Shown: positions 1 through 8,767, counted from the stretch's first letter. The stretch: DNA of 64,000 nucleotides from Neobacillus drentensis NBRC 102427 (GCF_001591445.1 NZ_BCUX01000009.1:184442-248441), one strand, 5' to 3'. Notes: generated from the sequence alone by a model not told the origin. Translations and numbers: made by a program.

Positions 1-509
1 GTGATACCCCAGCTAACTAAGAATGACCATAATCCATTGGCAAAGTGGAAAATAGCTGAAATAATACCAACCACATAAAATGCAAACATGAATGGGGATG
101 AAAGAATATCTTGCATCATTTGGAAGTTTACTTCATTCCCAAACGCTGCGGCTATCCGTGTTTCCCATACATGCCAAGTGATAAAGATTAGTGTGATCAC
201 ACCGGACACACGTTGAAGCAAAAACATCCAGTTTCTAAAAAATCCATATTGGCTTGCATTGTTTTTTGCTGTAAAAGCGATATACAGCCCGTAGATTGCA
301 TGAAATAAAATTGGCAAATAAATAATTACAGTTTCTAAAACATAGCGAAAAGGAAGATTTCCCATAAAGTTTGCTGCTTTGTTAAAGGACTCTACCCCAT
401 CTGTCGCATAGTGGTTCACCACCAGATGCTGCATTACGAAGATCCCGATCGGAATAACTCCTAGCAGCGAATGCAATCTCCGATAAACAAACTCTCGATT
501 ACCCGCCAT
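1..509 (-). CDS. sdhC: Succinate dehydrogenase cytochrome b558 subunit, 3' part cut by window edge
   Basis: Membrane anchor that binds heme b and passes electrons from succinate oxidation to menaquinone in respiratory complex II. The 169 visible residues begin MAGNREFVYRRLHSLLG, typical of Bacillus SdhC, and contain several hydrophobic spans with His residues suited to heme ligation. The visible part ends in LVSWGIT; about 30 residues are missing beyond position 1. The ATG follows a GGGGGG Shine-Dalgarno run. The flavoprotein and iron-sulfur genes sdhA and sdhB would be expected beyond the edge, by Bacillus synteny. Confidence 0.93.
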   Translation of the reverse strand, partial: MAGNREFVYRRLHSLLGVIPIGIFVMQHLVVNHYATDGVESFNKAANFMGNLPFRYVLETVIIYLPILFHAIYGLYIAFTAKNNASQYGFFRNWMFLLQRVSGVITLIFITWHVWETRIAAAFGNEVNFQMMQDILSSPFMFAFYVVGIISAIFHFANGLWSFLVSWGI

Positions 510-616
510 AAATTTACCCCCCTATAATGTTTAAAAAAAATGATGTTCAGTTTCTATCAAATTTAATCCCCTTATTAGGAAACCTAGCACCACTGTGACA
601 ATAATGTGACAAGTCC

Positions 617-645
617 ATTTTACTCCCATCCAGAAAGAGCGTCAA
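617..645 (-). promoter_or_regulatory. sigma-A promoter of sdhC
   Basis: On the minus strand TTGACG (645-640) and TAAAAT (622-617) are separated by 17 bp, a near-consensus vegetative promoter. The transcript would have an untranslated leader of about 100 nt. A direct repeat TTGTCACA-N3-TTGTCACA (612-594) falls at the predicted start point. Confidence 0.7.
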
Positions 646-889
646 GAAAACGTATACACAAATCATGCATAAATAATAAAATTTTTTAAATATATTGAAA
701 TTATAATAGACTTGTTATTCTTACTAATATCACTGGCTTTATATTAAAAATATACAACTATTTACCAAAAAATAACGGTTGTTATATCTTCTAAATTGGG
801 AATTATAATTATCATAGAAAACATGGTTAGATATTGCAAAATAACAAAAAAATGATTGAAATTGAGCCGTTTTATCTAGAAAAACTGTA

Positions 890-917
890 CTGACACTTAA
901 TAAAAAGTGTATATAAT
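890..917 (+). promoter_or_regulatory. sigma-A promoter of yslB
   Basis: CTGACA (890-895), 16-bp spacer, TATAAT (912-917). The spacer is mostly an inverted repeat, ACACTT-N6-AAGTGT (893-910), which could be an operator. Confidence 0.65.
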
Positions 918-942
918 AGAAAGATAGAAAGAGGGGAAGCTC

Positions 943-1389
943 GTGAAAGATAGTACAGTTATTGTTGATACGATAAATACCGATGAACCAAGAACCATAT
1001 CCATTTTTGGATATGAATTAATCAGGGAAATTCTTTTACCTGAGATTTTAGGAAAAGATACACCTGAGATTTTATATTGGGCCGGAAAACGCCTCGCTCG
1101 TAAATTTCCGTTAACAGATATTGCGCAAATTATTGATTTTTTCACAAAGGCCTCTTGGGGTCAGCTTGAAATAAAAAAAGAAAGTAAAACGGAAATCCAA
1201 TTTGAACTTTTCAGTCCACTGATTGTCTCGCGTGTAAAATCAAAAGCTGAGTACTTTTTCCAACTCGAGGCTGGGTTCATCGCCCAACAAATCGAACTCC
1301 AAAAAGAAGCCATTGCTGAAACCTTTGAACACCCTGTAAAAAAATCAAATATCGTCCTTTTCACCGTCAAATGGGAAAAAAACTATTAG
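943..1389 (+). CDS. yslB: YslB family protein (DUF2507)
   Basis: A 148-residue cytosolic protein of the YslB family, conserved in Bacillales and without an established role as far as I know. It starts at GTG after the strong ribosome site GAGGGGAAG. It has no signal peptide or membrane span, and the C-terminal part is rich in Lys and Glu. It is divergent from sdhC and convergent with lysC, the same placement as in B. subtilis, which supports the family call. It shares a terminator with lysC. Confidence 0.85.
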   Translation: MKDSTVIVDTINTDEPRTISIFGYELIREILLPEILGKDTPEILYWAGKRLARKFPLTDIAQIIDFFTKASWGQLEIKKESKTEIQFELFSPLIVSRVKSKAEYFFQLEAGFIAQQIELQKEAIAETFEHPVKKSNIVLFTVKWEKNY

Positions 1390-1434
1390 AAAAGCGCAAG
1401 CGCCCTGTTCAGCGGCGTATGGCCTGGAGCTAGA
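1387..1434. repeat. Degenerate copy of a common Bacillus intergenic repeat
   Basis: The stretch starts with AAAAGCGCAAGCGCC and ends with GGCCTGGAGCTAGAC. From memory this resembles a GC-richer interspersed element frequent in Bacillus intergenic regions (pattern GAAAAGCGnAAGCGCC...CTGGAGC). Only one copy is visible in the window. Confidence 0.45.
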
Positions 1435-1471
1435 CAATTTTCAAAGCTGAAAATTATATTCTTATCTTATG

Positions 1472-1509
1472 AAATGGTGTCAGGCACCGCTCGGGTGCCT
1501 GACACCATT
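1472..1509. terminator. Bidirectional terminator between yslB and lysC
   Basis: Perfect 13-bp stem GGTGTCAGGCACC / GGTGCCTGACACC with a 5-nt loop, flanked by AAA and TTTTTTT, so it can end yslB on the plus strand; on the minus strand only AAAT follows the flank. The stem 13-mer recurs at 22756 and 19427. Confidence 0.8.
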
Positions 1510-1512
1510 TTT

Positions 1513-1995
1513 TTATTGAAGTGACAGTCCAAATGCTTCGTGTAATGCTTCTACTGCTTTTAGCATATTTTTTTCTTCTACCACGGCTGATACTTTGATT
1601 TCGGATGTGCTGACCATTTTGATTTGGATGTTGTCAACAGCGAGTACCTCAAACATTTTTGCTGCGACTCCAGGGTTGGAAACCATTCCAGAGCCGACAA
1701 TCGATACCTTGGCTAATTTATTTTCCGCGTCAATCTGCTCATAACCAAGCTCTGTTTTATTGTCTTCTAGTACCTTCAATGTCTCTAGTAAATCATTCGT
1801 ATGGATTGAGAACGATAAATTAGCAGTATCACCCTCGGTTGTACTTTGGATAATAATATCAACATTCAGATGATTTTCGGCTAGTGTAGTAAAAATAGTT
1901 GAAAGACTTGTTAATGAATTGGCCAAGCCTAATACTGTTACTTTCGTTATTTCATCTTCAAATGCGACACCGCGGACTACTAGGTTTTGTTCCAT
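1513..1995 (-). CDS. lysC: Aspartokinase II beta subunit from internal in-frame start
   Basis: Met246 of the alpha chain (ATG at 1995) follows GAGGAGG with an 8-nt gap, a better ribosome site than most genes here have. The product would be a 160-residue chain carrying only the ACT regulatory domains. B. subtilis aspartokinase II is known to be an alpha2-beta2 enzyme whose beta chain comes from such an overlapping in-phase start, at the same residue number as I recall. Translation here is inferred from that precedent and the visible Shine-Dalgarno site. Confidence 0.75.
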   Translation of the reverse strand: MEQNLVVRGVAFEDEITKVTVLGLANSLTSLSTIFTTLAENHLNVDIIIQSTTEGDTANLSFSIHTNDLLETLKVLEDNKTELGYEQIDAENKLAKVSIVGSGMVSNPGVAAKMFEVLAVDNIQIKMVSTSEIKVSAVVEEKNMLKAVEALHEAFGLSLQ

Positions 1996-2730
1996 TGCTG
2001 CTTCCTCCTCAATAACTGTTCCTTCTATTTTCTCCATGCTTGAGCGAACCTCAAGTCGAACTTGATAGTTTTTCGCAAATTCCACCGCTCGTGGATGAAG
2101 CACACCGGCGCCTAAATTAGCTAACTCTAGCATTTCATCATACGATACTGATAATAATTTACGCGCATGCTTGATATACCTTGGGTCAGTTGTAAATACC
2201 CCGGTAACATCAGTATAAATATCGCATTTATCTGCCTTTAGGGCCGCCGCTAATGCCACGGCTGTCGTATCAGAACCACCGCGGCCAAGGGTCGTAATTT
2301 CACCATCCTCCGTGATTCCCTGGAAACCAGCAACAATGACCACCTTGCCAGCCTCGAGCTGTGTTTCAATGGCAGCAGTTTTTAAATTCGAGATGCGCGC
2401 ATTTCCATGAACTGGTTCTGTGATAATTCCCGCTTGCCAGCCTGTAAAGGAAACGGCATCAAGTCCTTGCTGATTCAAAGCCATCGATAGTAACGAAATA
2501 GTTACCTGCTCTCCGGTTGACAATAGCATGTCCATTTCCCGCTTATTCGGCTGTGCAGAAATTTCCTTTGCTAATCCAACAAGTGTATCTGTCGATTTGC
2601 CCATTGCAGAAACGACAACGACCACATTGTTGCCGCGATCTGTTTCCTCTTTTACACAGGATGCAACATTTAATATTCTTTCTACGTTAGCAACGGAGGT
2701 TCCCCCGAACTTTTGAACAATAATCCCCAT
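1513..2730 (-). CDS. lysC: Aspartokinase II (lysine-sensitive), alpha subunit
   Basis: Phosphorylates L-aspartate, the first step to lysine, diaminopimelate, methionine and threonine. The 405 residues begin MGIIVQKFGGTS, with the kinase KFGGT motif at 7-11. The amino-acid kinase domain spans about 1-230 and two ACT domains about 265-400. The ATG at 2730 is preferred over an in-frame TTG 21 bp upstream because AAGGAG lies 8 nt before the ATG and the TTG would sit inside that site. Expression is controlled by a lysine riboswitch upstream. An internal ATG with its own ribosome site encodes a beta subunit. Confidence 0.97.
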   Translation of the reverse strand: MGIIVQKFGGTSVANVERILNVASCVKEETDRGNNVVVVVSAMGKSTDTLVGLAKEISAQPNKREMDMLLSTGEQVTISLLSMALNQQGLDAVSFTGWQAGIITEPVHGNARISNLKTAAIETQLEAGKVVIVAGFQGITEDGEITTLGRGGSDTTAVALAAALKADKCDIYTDVTGVFTTDPRYIKHARKLLSVSYDEMLELANLGAGVLHPRAVEFAKNYQVRLEVRSSMEKIEGTVIEEEAAMEQNLVVRGVAFEDEITKVTVLGLANSLTSLSTIFTTLAENHLNVDIIIQSTTEGDTANLSFSIHTNDLLETLKVLEDNKTELGYEQIDAENKLAKVSIVGSGMVSNPGVAAKMFEVLAVDNIQIKMVSTSEIKVSAVVEEKNMLKAVEALHEAFGLSLQ

Positions 2731-2780
2731 GTTGGTTTCTCCTTCTTTCAAGTGAATACATTAATTATCCCCTAAAACAT

Positions 2781-2812
2781 AAAAAAGCAATGAGAAGGGC
2801 ATCTCATTGCTT
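2781..2812 (-). terminator. Attenuator of the lysine riboswitch
   Basis: Minus-strand stem AAGCAATGAGA / TCTCATTGCTT followed by a T run, about 50 nt upstream of the lysC ATG and downstream of the aptamer. Lysine binding is expected to favour this terminator. Confidence 0.88.
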
Positions 2813-2834
2813 AAGAAAACGAAAAAAAATTCTC

Positions 2835-3018
2835 GCGCCTACAATGTAAGATAGCTCTCCAAGACATTAGTCTTGACAATCCAGCATTTATTCAATACGG
2901 GACCAGCAAAGAAAGTTATGAGACCTTCCTTACTTCGGCGAACATCCCCTTTCATGATTCTTCTCAGAAGCTCATCCTTCTCAGAACCATTACTCTTGAA
3001 GCTCGCACCTCTACCTTC
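2835..3018 (-). promoter_or_regulatory. Lysine riboswitch (L-box) aptamer
   Basis: The minus strand shows the L-box conserved blocks in order: AGAGGTGCGAGCTTCAAGAG, GAAAGGGGATGTTCGCCGAAG, TTTGCTGG, ATTGAATAAATGCTGG, CTTGGAGAGCTATCTTACA. Their order and spacing match the five-helix lysine aptamer. It lies between a strong promoter and the lysC attenuator, so lysine should terminate transcription of lysC. Confidence 0.95.
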
Positions 3019-3059
3019 ACTTTAATACGTAAAAGTGATAGTAAATTAAATTTTCACTT

Positions 3060-3088
3060 ATTATAGCATGTTCTTTTTTTTCTGACAA
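3060..3088 (-). promoter_or_regulatory. sigma-A promoter of the lysC riboswitch transcript
   Basis: TTGTCA (3088-3083), 17-bp spacer, TATAAT (3065-3060) on the minus strand, about 40 bp upstream of the aptamer. Confidence 0.8.
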
Positions 3089-3091
3089 TCA

Positions 3092-4864
3092 CTAAGATTG
3101 AAGTTTTTTGATCAATTCTTCGGCAACATTGACAGGAATTCCGATTTTTGTAAATTCCTCCATACTAGCCTCTTTCATTTTTTTAACGGAGCCAAACTGC
3201 TTTAGCAATAACTTTTTCCGTTTATCACCGATTCCAGGTATATCATCGAGCAAGGATTGAAAAGCCGTTTTTCCACGAAGCTGGCGATGAAAGGTAATCG
3301 CAAAGCGATGGACTTCATCTTGAATTCTTTGCAGTAAATAAAACTCTTGACTGTTACGGCCAAGTGGAACAATTCCTAATGGATTGCCATACAGCAATTG
3401 TGAGGTACGGTGTTTTTCGTCCTTCACAAGTCCCGACAGCGGGATATCTAAGCCTAATTCATTTTCCAAAACGTCTCTCACTGCTTCGACATGGCCTTTA
3501 CCGCCATCGATGATGATTAAATCAGGAAGGGGGAGCTCTTCTTTTAAGGCACGTGAATATCTTCTTCTCGTAACTTCCCGCATCGATTCATAATCATCTG
3601 GTCCTTGAACGGTTTTAATCTTATATTTACGGTATTCCCGATGATTTGCTTTTCCATCAATGAAAACAACCATGGCTGAAACAGGGTCAGTCCCTTGGAT
3701 ATTAGAATTATCAAAGGCTTCAATCCGGTGCGGGGTGTATATTCCCATCAACTCACCTAAGTTCTCGACAGCCTTAATTGTTCGATCCTCATCCTTCTCA
3801 ATTAAGGAAAACTTTTCATTTAATGCGATTTTTGCATTTTTAATCGCTAATTGAACGATATCCTTTTTTTGTCCCCGTTGCGGCTGGAGTACCTTAACTT
3901 CTAAGAGCTGTTCCGCCAAACTCAAATCGACTTCATCCTGAATCAGAATTTCCTTCGGCTTAAAGTGGTTGGCCTTCGTATAAAATTGACCGAGGAACGT
4001 TAAGATTTCCTCCTCTGGCTCGTTATAGATAGGGAACATCGAAACATCCCGCTCGATTAGTTTCCCTTGCCGGACAAAAAAGACTTGCACACACATCCAG
4101 CCCTTATCAACGGCATAACCAAACACATCACGGTCCGTAAAGTCGGTCATCGTAATTTTCTGTTTTTCCATGGTGGTTTCGATATGAATGATTTTATCAC
4201 GGAACTCTTTCGCTCGTTCGAAGTCCAATTCTTCAGAGGCAGCCGACATTTTCGCCTGAAGCTCTTTTTTTATCTCCTTATATCCGCCATTTAAAAAGCG
4301 GGTAATTTCATCGGTTATTTGTTTGTACTGCTCTTCGTGAATTTCATTTACACATGGTGCCAGGCACTGCCCTAAATGGTAGTACAAGCAGACACGGTCC
4401 GGCAGGGTTGAGCATTTACGGAGCGGATAAATTCGGTCAAGCAGCTTTTTGGTTTCATTGGCCGCGGTCACATTGGGGTACGGACCAAAGTATTTGCCCT
4501 TATCCTTTTTTACTTTTCTTGTAATGATGAGTTTCGGATGCTTTTCAGCCGTCAGCTTAATAAACGGATAGGTTTTATCATCCTTCAACATAATATTGTA
4601 TTTTGGATCGTATTTTTTAATTAGATTTAGTTCGAGTAGGAGTGCTTCAATATTCGAGGAAGTTACGATATATTCAAAGTCCTCAATTTCATTGACCAGT
4701 CGTAACGTCTTCCCATCGTGCGAACCCGTAAAATAGGAACGGACACGATTCTTTAATACTTTGGCCTTCCCCACATAAATAATCGTTCCCTGACGGTCTT
4801 TCATTAAGTAGCAGCCAGGCTGGTCCGGCAGCAGCGTCAGTTTTTGCTTAATTATTTCATTCAT
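3092..4864 (-). CDS. uvrC: Excinuclease ABC subunit C
   Basis: Makes the dual incisions in nucleotide excision repair with UvrA and UvrB. The 590 residues contain the N-terminal GIY-YIG nuclease (GCYLMKD and IIYVGKAK near 17-35), a Cys cluster ([21 protein letters not shown]), the UvrB-interacting UVR motif around 205, the RNase H-like nuclease domain ([14 protein letters not shown]) and C-terminal helix-hairpin-helix motifs ([10 protein letters not shown]). A GTG at 4873 is in frame, but the ATG at 4864 has GGAG 8 nt upstream and gives an N-terminus (MNEIIKQKL) like other Bacillus UvrC. It is monocistronic between trxA and lysC. Confidence 0.96.
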   Translation of the reverse strand: MNEIIKQKLTLLPDQPGCYLMKDRQGTIIYVGKAKVLKNRVRSYFTGSHDGKTLRLVNEIEDFEYIVTSSNIEALLLELNLIKKYDPKYNIMLKDDKTYPFIKLTAEKHPKLIITRKVKKDKGKYFGPYPNVTAANETKKLLDRIYPLRKCSTLPDRVCLYYHLGQCLAPCVNEIHEEQYKQITDEITRFLNGGYKEIKKELQAKMSAASEELDFERAKEFRDKIIHIETTMEKQKITMTDFTDRDVFGYAVDKGWMCVQVFFVRQGKLIERDVSMFPIYNEPEEEILTFLGQFYTKANHFKPKEILIQDEVDLSLAEQLLEVKVLQPQRGQKKDIVQLAIKNAKIALNEKFSLIEKDEDRTIKAVENLGELMGIYTPHRIEAFDNSNIQGTDPVSAMVVFIDGKANHREYRKYKIKTVQGPDDYESMREVTRRRYSRALKEELPLPDLIIIDGGKGHVEAVRDVLENELGLDIPLSGLVKDEKHRTSQLLYGNPLGIVPLGRNSQEFYLLQRIQDEVHRFAITFHRQLRGKTAFQSLLDDIPGIGDKRKKLLLKQFGSVKKMKEASMEEFTKIGIPVNVAEELIKKLQS

Positions 4865-4960
4865 TCCGGCCACTCCACTCCCGTCTTTATTGTTTATCTT
4901 ATAAAATTCTAAAGGAAACTGCGCATAAATGAAAGAGGGGGTCTCTTGGAAAAAAATAAA

Positions 4961-4996
4961 AAACCTTAGCTGGGTGGTTTCCCAAGCTAAGGTTTC
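4961..4996 (-). terminator. Terminator of trxA
   Basis: Minus-strand hairpin AAACCTTAGCT / AGCTAAGGTTT with GGG/CCC inside, then a T-rich run, directly after the trxA stop. Confidence 0.85.
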
Positions 4997-5006
4997 TTCG
5001 TTATGC

Positions 5007-5321
5007 TTACACGTGTTTTTCTAAAACACTTGCTAACGCATCTTTTGGTTGGAAGCCGACAACTTTATCAACGACTTCGCCATTTTTCATCACTAATAAT
5101 GTTGGAATGCTCATAACTCCGAAATTAGCAGCAGTTTGCGGGTTATCATCCACATCTAATTTAGTAATTTTTACTTTATCGCCCATTTCTGAATCTAGTT
5201 CTTCAAGAACTGGAGCGATCATTTTACAAGGTCCGCACCATGGTGCCCAGAAATCTACAAGTACAAGGCCTGAACCTGTTTCAGCGGAAAAGTTTTGATC
5301 TGTTAAGTGTGAAATTGCCAT
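5007..5321 (-). CDS. trxA: Thioredoxin
   Basis: General disulfide reductase of the cytosol, electron donor for ribonucleotide reductase and other enzymes. The 104-residue length and the WCGPC active site (C29, C32) are typical, as is the cis-proline motif SIPTL. ATG preceded by AGGAGGG. It sits alone between etfA and uvrC as in B. subtilis. An extended -10 promoter lies just upstream. Confidence 0.97.
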   Translation of the reverse strand: MAISHLTDQNFSAETGSGLVLVDFWAPWCGPCKMIAPVLEELDSEMGDKVKITKLDVDDNPQTAANFGVMSIPTLLVMKNGEVVDKVVGFQPKDALASVLEKHV

Positions 5322-5360
5322 TTATATTGCCCTCCTAATGATTACTGATTTACTACCGAA

Positions 5361-5368
5361 AGTATAAC
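5361..5368 (-). promoter_or_regulatory. Possible extended -10 promoter of trxA
   Basis: The minus strand reads TGTTATACT, an extended -10 element, about 40 nt upstream of the trxA ATG. The -35 (TAGCTT at 17 bp) is poor, so the call is tentative. Confidence 0.4.
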
Positions 5369-5447
5369 ATCGTTTGAATAATCAAGCTATTAAATTGCTT
5401 CATCGATCATTTTTCCCCATTAGACCACTAAGTATCCATAAAAATAA

Positions 5448-5473
5448 AGCGAGCGGAGTCCGTTCCGCTCGCT
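5448..5473 (-). terminator. Terminator of the fadR-fadB-etfB-etfA operon
   Basis: Minus-strand stem AGCGAGCGGA / TCCGCTCGCT followed by TTATTTTTA, 10 bp after the etfA stop. Confidence 0.87.
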
Positions 5474-5482
5474 CTTCTTATA

Positions 5483-6460
5483 TTATGAGTGTACCTTCAA
5501 CTTTTTAAACTCTTCCGTTAGTAACGGAACAACTTCAAACAAGTCACCGACGATTCCATAATCGGCTACTTTGAAGATATTAGCTTCTGGGTCTTTGTTG
5601 ATAGCAACAATTACTTTGGAGTTAGACATTCCTGCTAAGTGTTGAATTGCCCCAGAAATACCACAGGCAATGTAAAGATCTGGTGTGACGACCTTACCAG
5701 TCTGACCAATTTGTAAAGAGTAATCGCAATAGTCGGCATCACAAGCACCACGTGAAGCACCTACCGCTCCGCCAAGAACATTGGCAAGTTCTTTCAGCGG
5801 TTGGAATCCATCCGCACTCTTCACTCCACGTCCTCCAGATATAACAACCTTCGCTTCACTTAGGTCAACACCTTCGCTTGCTTTCCTGACTACCTCTTTA
5901 ATAATGGCACGCAGGTCTTTAATTTCAACTGAAAGGTTTGAAACCTCGCCAGTTCTGCTTTCATCTTTTTGCAATGGAGCAATATTATTTGGACGGACCG
6001 TTGCAAAAATTAAGCCTTCGGTCACAATTTTCTTTTCAAATGCTTTCCCAGAGTAAATTGGTCTTGTAAACACAACATTTCCACCCGCAACTTCAACCGC
6101 TGTCGCATCGGAAATTAAACCTGATGCTAATTTCCCAGCAATTCTCGGAGAGAGGTCTTTGCCCAGTGAGGTATGACCTAAAACTAAGCCCTCTGGTTTT
6201 TCTTGGTCAATCACGGCTAAAAGTGCCTGAGCGTAACCATCTGAAGTATATAGATTTAACTTTTCATCTTCTACCACGACGACGCGATCTGCACCGTTTT
6301 GGATTAATTCCGCCCCTAAAACGCTTACAGAAGTACCAACTAAAACACCAACCACTTCTCCACCCTCAGCAACCGTTTTTGCTGCTGCAATTGCTTCGAA
6401 AGATACATTACGTAAAGAACCGTCACGAACTTCTCCTAATACTAATACTTTTCTTGACAT
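5483..6460 (-). CDS. etfA: Electron transfer flavoprotein alpha subunit
   Basis: FAD-binding subunit of the heterodimeric flavoprotein that takes electrons from acyl-CoA dehydrogenases to the respiratory chain. The 325 residues have an N-terminal nucleotide-binding-like domain and the C-terminal FAD domain with SGGRGVKS, GASRGACDADY, QIGQTGKVV and CGISGAIQH motifs. It is last in the fadR-fadB-etfB-etfA unit and 40 bp downstream of etfB. ATG with AGGAGG. Confidence 0.96.
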   Translation of the reverse strand: MSRKVLVLGEVRDGSLRNVSFEAIAAAKTVAEGGEVVGVLVGTSVSVLGAELIQNGADRVVVVEDEKLNLYTSDGYAQALLAVIDQEKPEGLVLGHTSLGKDLSPRIAGKLASGLISDATAVEVAGGNVVFTRPIYSGKAFEKKIVTEGLIFATVRPNNIAPLQKDESRTGEVSNLSVEIKDLRAIIKEVVRKASEGVDLSEAKVVISGGRGVKSADGFQPLKELANVLGGAVGASRGACDADYCDYSLQIGQTGKVVTPDLYIACGISGAIQHLAGMSNSKVIVAINKDPEANIFKVADYGIVGDLFEVVPLLTEEFKKLKVHS

Positions 6461-6500
6461 TCCATATACCTCCTGAGAACAAAATTTATATAAAAACCGA

Positions 6501-7274
6501 TTAAATTACTTTTGCTTCGCTATGAAGAAGATGAACAAGTTCCTTTACTTGATCATTCAAATCCCCAGCTAAAACTCTGCCCGCTTCTTTTTTAGGAGGC
6601 AAATAGATTTCAATTGTTTTAGTTTTTGCTTCTACATCGTCTTCTTCAAGATCAAGATCGTCTAATTCTAATTCCTCAAGCGGCTTCTTTTTAGCTTTCA
6701 TGATTCCCGGTAGTGAAGGATAGCGCGGCTCGTTCAGACCTTGTTGTGCAGTTACTAATAGAGGAAGACTTGTTTCAATGACTTCAGAATCGCCTTCTAC
6801 GTCACGAGTAACCGTTACATTTGTTCCATCAATTTCTAGCTTCGTAATGGTTGTTACATAAGGAATATTCAAAAGTTCAGCGACACGTGGTCCAACTTGA
6901 CCTGTTCCGCCGTCAATCGCCACATTTCCGCCGATGATTAAATCTGCATCTTTATCCTTTAAATATTCAGCAAGGATTTTTGCTGTGGTAAATTGATCTC
7001 CATTCTCAACATCGTCTTCCGTGTTGATGAGGACAGCTTTGTCAGCGCCCATCGCAAGTGCTGTACGTAATTGCTTTTCAGATTCTTCACTTCCAACAGA
7101 AATGACTGTTACTTCTCCACCCTTAGCATCGCGGACTTGAATGGCTTCTTCAATCGCATATTCATCATAAGGATTGATAATAAATTCAGCACCATCTTCG
7201 TTGATTTTTCCACCGCGAATTGAAATTTTCTCTTCTGTATCAAAAGTTCTTTTCATTAATACATATATTTTCAT
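6501..7274 (-). CDS. etfB: Electron transfer flavoprotein beta subunit
   Basis: Partner of EtfA; binds AMP and completes the flavoprotein. The 257-residue product starting MKIYVLMKRTFDTEEK fits the family; the frame is open 93 bp further upstream, but AGGAGGGAAACC directly precedes this ATG. Contains the AMP-loop region near 120-135 (GGNVAIDGGTGQVGP) and the C-terminal recognition segment. A 110-bp gap to fadB holds a 17-bp palindrome (7294-7310), so etfBA may also have its own control. Confidence 0.96.
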   Translation of the reverse strand: MKIYVLMKRTFDTEEKISIRGGKINEDGAEFIINPYDEYAIEEAIQVRDAKGGEVTVISVGSEESEKQLRTALAMGADKAVLINTEDDVENGDQFTTAKILAEYLKDKDADLIIGGNVAIDGGTGQVGPRVAELLNIPYVTTITKLEIDGTNVTVTRDVEGDSEVIETSLPLLVTAQQGLNEPRYPSLPGIMKAKKKPLEELELDDLDLEEDDVEAKTKTIEIYLPPKKEAGRVLAGDLNDQVKELVHLLHSEAKVI

Positions 7275-7293
7275 GGTTTCCCTCCTAATATTT

Positions 7294-7310
7294 CCGAGCA
7301 TTCGCTCAGT
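7294..7310 (-). promoter_or_regulatory. Candidate operator upstream of etfB, shared with citZ
   Basis: ACTGAGCGAATGCTCGG on the minus strand, 20 bp before the etfB ATG. It is imperfectly palindromic and differs by one base from 48558-48574 upstream of citZ. The regulator is unknown; the layout suits a TetR-type repressor. Confidence 0.45.
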
Positions 7311-7384
7311 TTGAAAGATTAAGAAAACTTTTAAGGAAAAAATTTTTTTATTTACCTTCCACTGCAAAAAAATTAGTGTAAAGC

Positions 7385-8158
7385 TTATTCCCCTTTAAAT
7401 TGTGGTTCTCTTTTTTCAATAAAGGCTTGGATGCCTTCCTTGCCATCGTTCGAGACAAATACCTTACCAAATAGCTCTGATTCTTTTTTTGAACCTTCAT
7501 AGAACTCTTCTGTTTTTGCATAGTTTAATAATTCGATAGCGGCTTTTATCGAGCCTGGACTCTTCTTTGCGATTTTTCCTGCGAGCATATAAGCCTGTTC
7601 CAATACCTCAGTTTCTGAATAGGCATGATTGGCTAACCCATATTGGACAGCTTCCACACCTGTAATTGGCTCAGCAGTGAACAGCATTTCAGCAGCTCTT
7701 GCAACTCCAACATATTTAGGCAGCCGCTGCGATCCGGCAAATCCAGGAATTAACCCGAGTTGCAGCTCTGGAAGACCAAGTTTGGCATTTTCACTGACTA
7801 GGCGAATGTGACAAGCCATGGCGAGTTCAAGACCACCACCGAGTGCCGCACCATGGATTGCCGCAATAATCGGCTTCGGAAATTTCTCCATCCGGTCAAA
7901 TAACTCTTGACCAAACTTCCCAAGATTAGAAAATCCCTCTGAAGAAGTCACCGTTGTAAATTCTTTAATATCCGCACCAGCGGAGAAGAACCGGCCTTCA
8001 CCGTGAATGACAATCGCTCTAATTTCACGGTTTGGTTCGATTTCATCCAATACTGCCGACAATTCACTTAAAAGACCTGAAGAAAGGGCATTTGCCGGCG
8101 GACGAGCAATTGTAATCGTCGCAATATTATTTTGATGCGACCATCTTAAGTATTCCAA
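7385..8158 (-). CDS. fadB: Enoyl-CoA hydratase (crotonase family)
   Basis: Hydrates trans-2-enoyl-CoA in fatty-acid beta-oxidation. The 257 residues show the crotonase fold landmarks: AGADIKEF oxyanion-hole motif near 62, HGAALGGGLELAMACHI with one catalytic Glu, and PELQLGLIPGFAGSQRL with the second. It lies 24 bp after fadR and matches ysiB (fadB) of B. subtilis in place and length. It is a stand-alone hydratase, not the large proteobacterial FadB multienzyme. Confidence 0.92.
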   Translation of the reverse strand: MEYLRWSHQNNIATITIARPPANALSSGLLSELSAVLDEIEPNREIRAIVIHGEGRFFSAGADIKEFTTVTSSEGFSNLGKFGQELFDRMEKFPKPIIAAIHGAALGGGLELAMACHIRLVSENAKLGLPELQLGLIPGFAGSQRLPKYVGVARAAEMLFTAEPITGVEAVQYGLANHAYSETEVLEQAYMLAGKIAKKSPGSIKAAIELLNYAKTEEFYEGSKKESELFGKVFVSNDGKEGIQAFIEKREPQFKGE

Positions 8159-8182
8159 TCTAACTCCCCCCTATTTCAAAAT

Positions 8183-8767
8183 CTACCGGCTTCCGCAGCC
8201 ATTGATTAAAAGGCGATGGACTGGGGACGCCAGTGCAAGCAAATCATACTTTTCCTCGTTCATTACCCATGATGTCACGGTTTCATCTATTGTTCCGAAT
8301 ATCATTTGCCGGGCCAGACGAACATCGAGGTCGACGGAAAACTCTCCTGTTTCTTTGCCTTCAAGAACTATCTTATCGATTACCTGTAGATAACCTTTTA
8401 GAACATCATTAATTCGAAGTCGCAAATCCTTATTCGATTGCCGTAATTCGAGTTGTGTCACGATGGCCATATGATGGTCTTCAGAAAGCATACTGAAATG
8501 AGCTTCTATCATCTTTAATAATTTCTCCACCGCCGTCCCTTTTCCTGCTATCATTTTATTTATTTTTTCAATAAAGCTTCCCATTTTTTCTTCAAAGAGA
8601 GAAATAAGGATATCTTCTTTGTTTTTAAAATAAAGATAAATGGTCCCATCCGCCACTCCGGCCTGTTTGGCAATTTTTGAAACCTGAGCTTGGTGATATC
8701 CATTTTCAGCGATGACAACCACTGCCGCATCAATAATTTGCATGTATTTTGGTTTACTCTTCTTCAA
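8183..8767 (-). CDS. fadR: TetR-family repressor of fatty-acid degradation
   Basis: Represses beta-oxidation genes and is released by long-chain acyl-CoA. The 194-residue length equals B. subtilis FadR, and the N-terminal helix-turn-helix (ENGYHQAQVSKIAKQAGVADGTIYLYFKNKEDIL, split here as ENGYHQAQVSKIA and GVADGTIYLYFKNKED) is nearly identical to it from memory. The C-terminal ligand domain (VRLARQMIFGTIDETVTSWVMN) is also conserved. First gene of the fadR-fadB-etfB-etfA operon, with a FadR operator in its own promoter, so it should be autoregulated. Confidence 0.95.
   Translation of the reverse strand: MKKSKPKYMQIIDAAVVVIAENGYHQAQVSKIAKQAGVADGTIYLYFKNKEDILISLFEEKMGSFIEKINKMIAGKGTAVEKLLKMIEAHFSMLSEDHHMAIVTQLELRQSNKDLRLRINDVLKGYLQVIDKIVLEGKETGEFSVDLDVRLARQMIFGTIDETVTSWVMNEEKYDLLALASPVHRLLINGCGSR

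Larger units (their letters stand above)
510..942. other. Divergent intergenic region between sdhC and yslB
   Basis: A 433-bp AT-rich region with the sdhC promoter on the minus strand and the yslB promoter on the plus strand. I see no ORF or RNA gene in the middle part (about 660-860). Confidence 0.6.

Noticed and set aside
4355..4371. TGGTGCCAGGCACTG in uvrC as another copy of the 13-mer
   Set aside because: It has two mismatches and encodes the conserved QCLAPC motif, so coincidence is the simpler reading.
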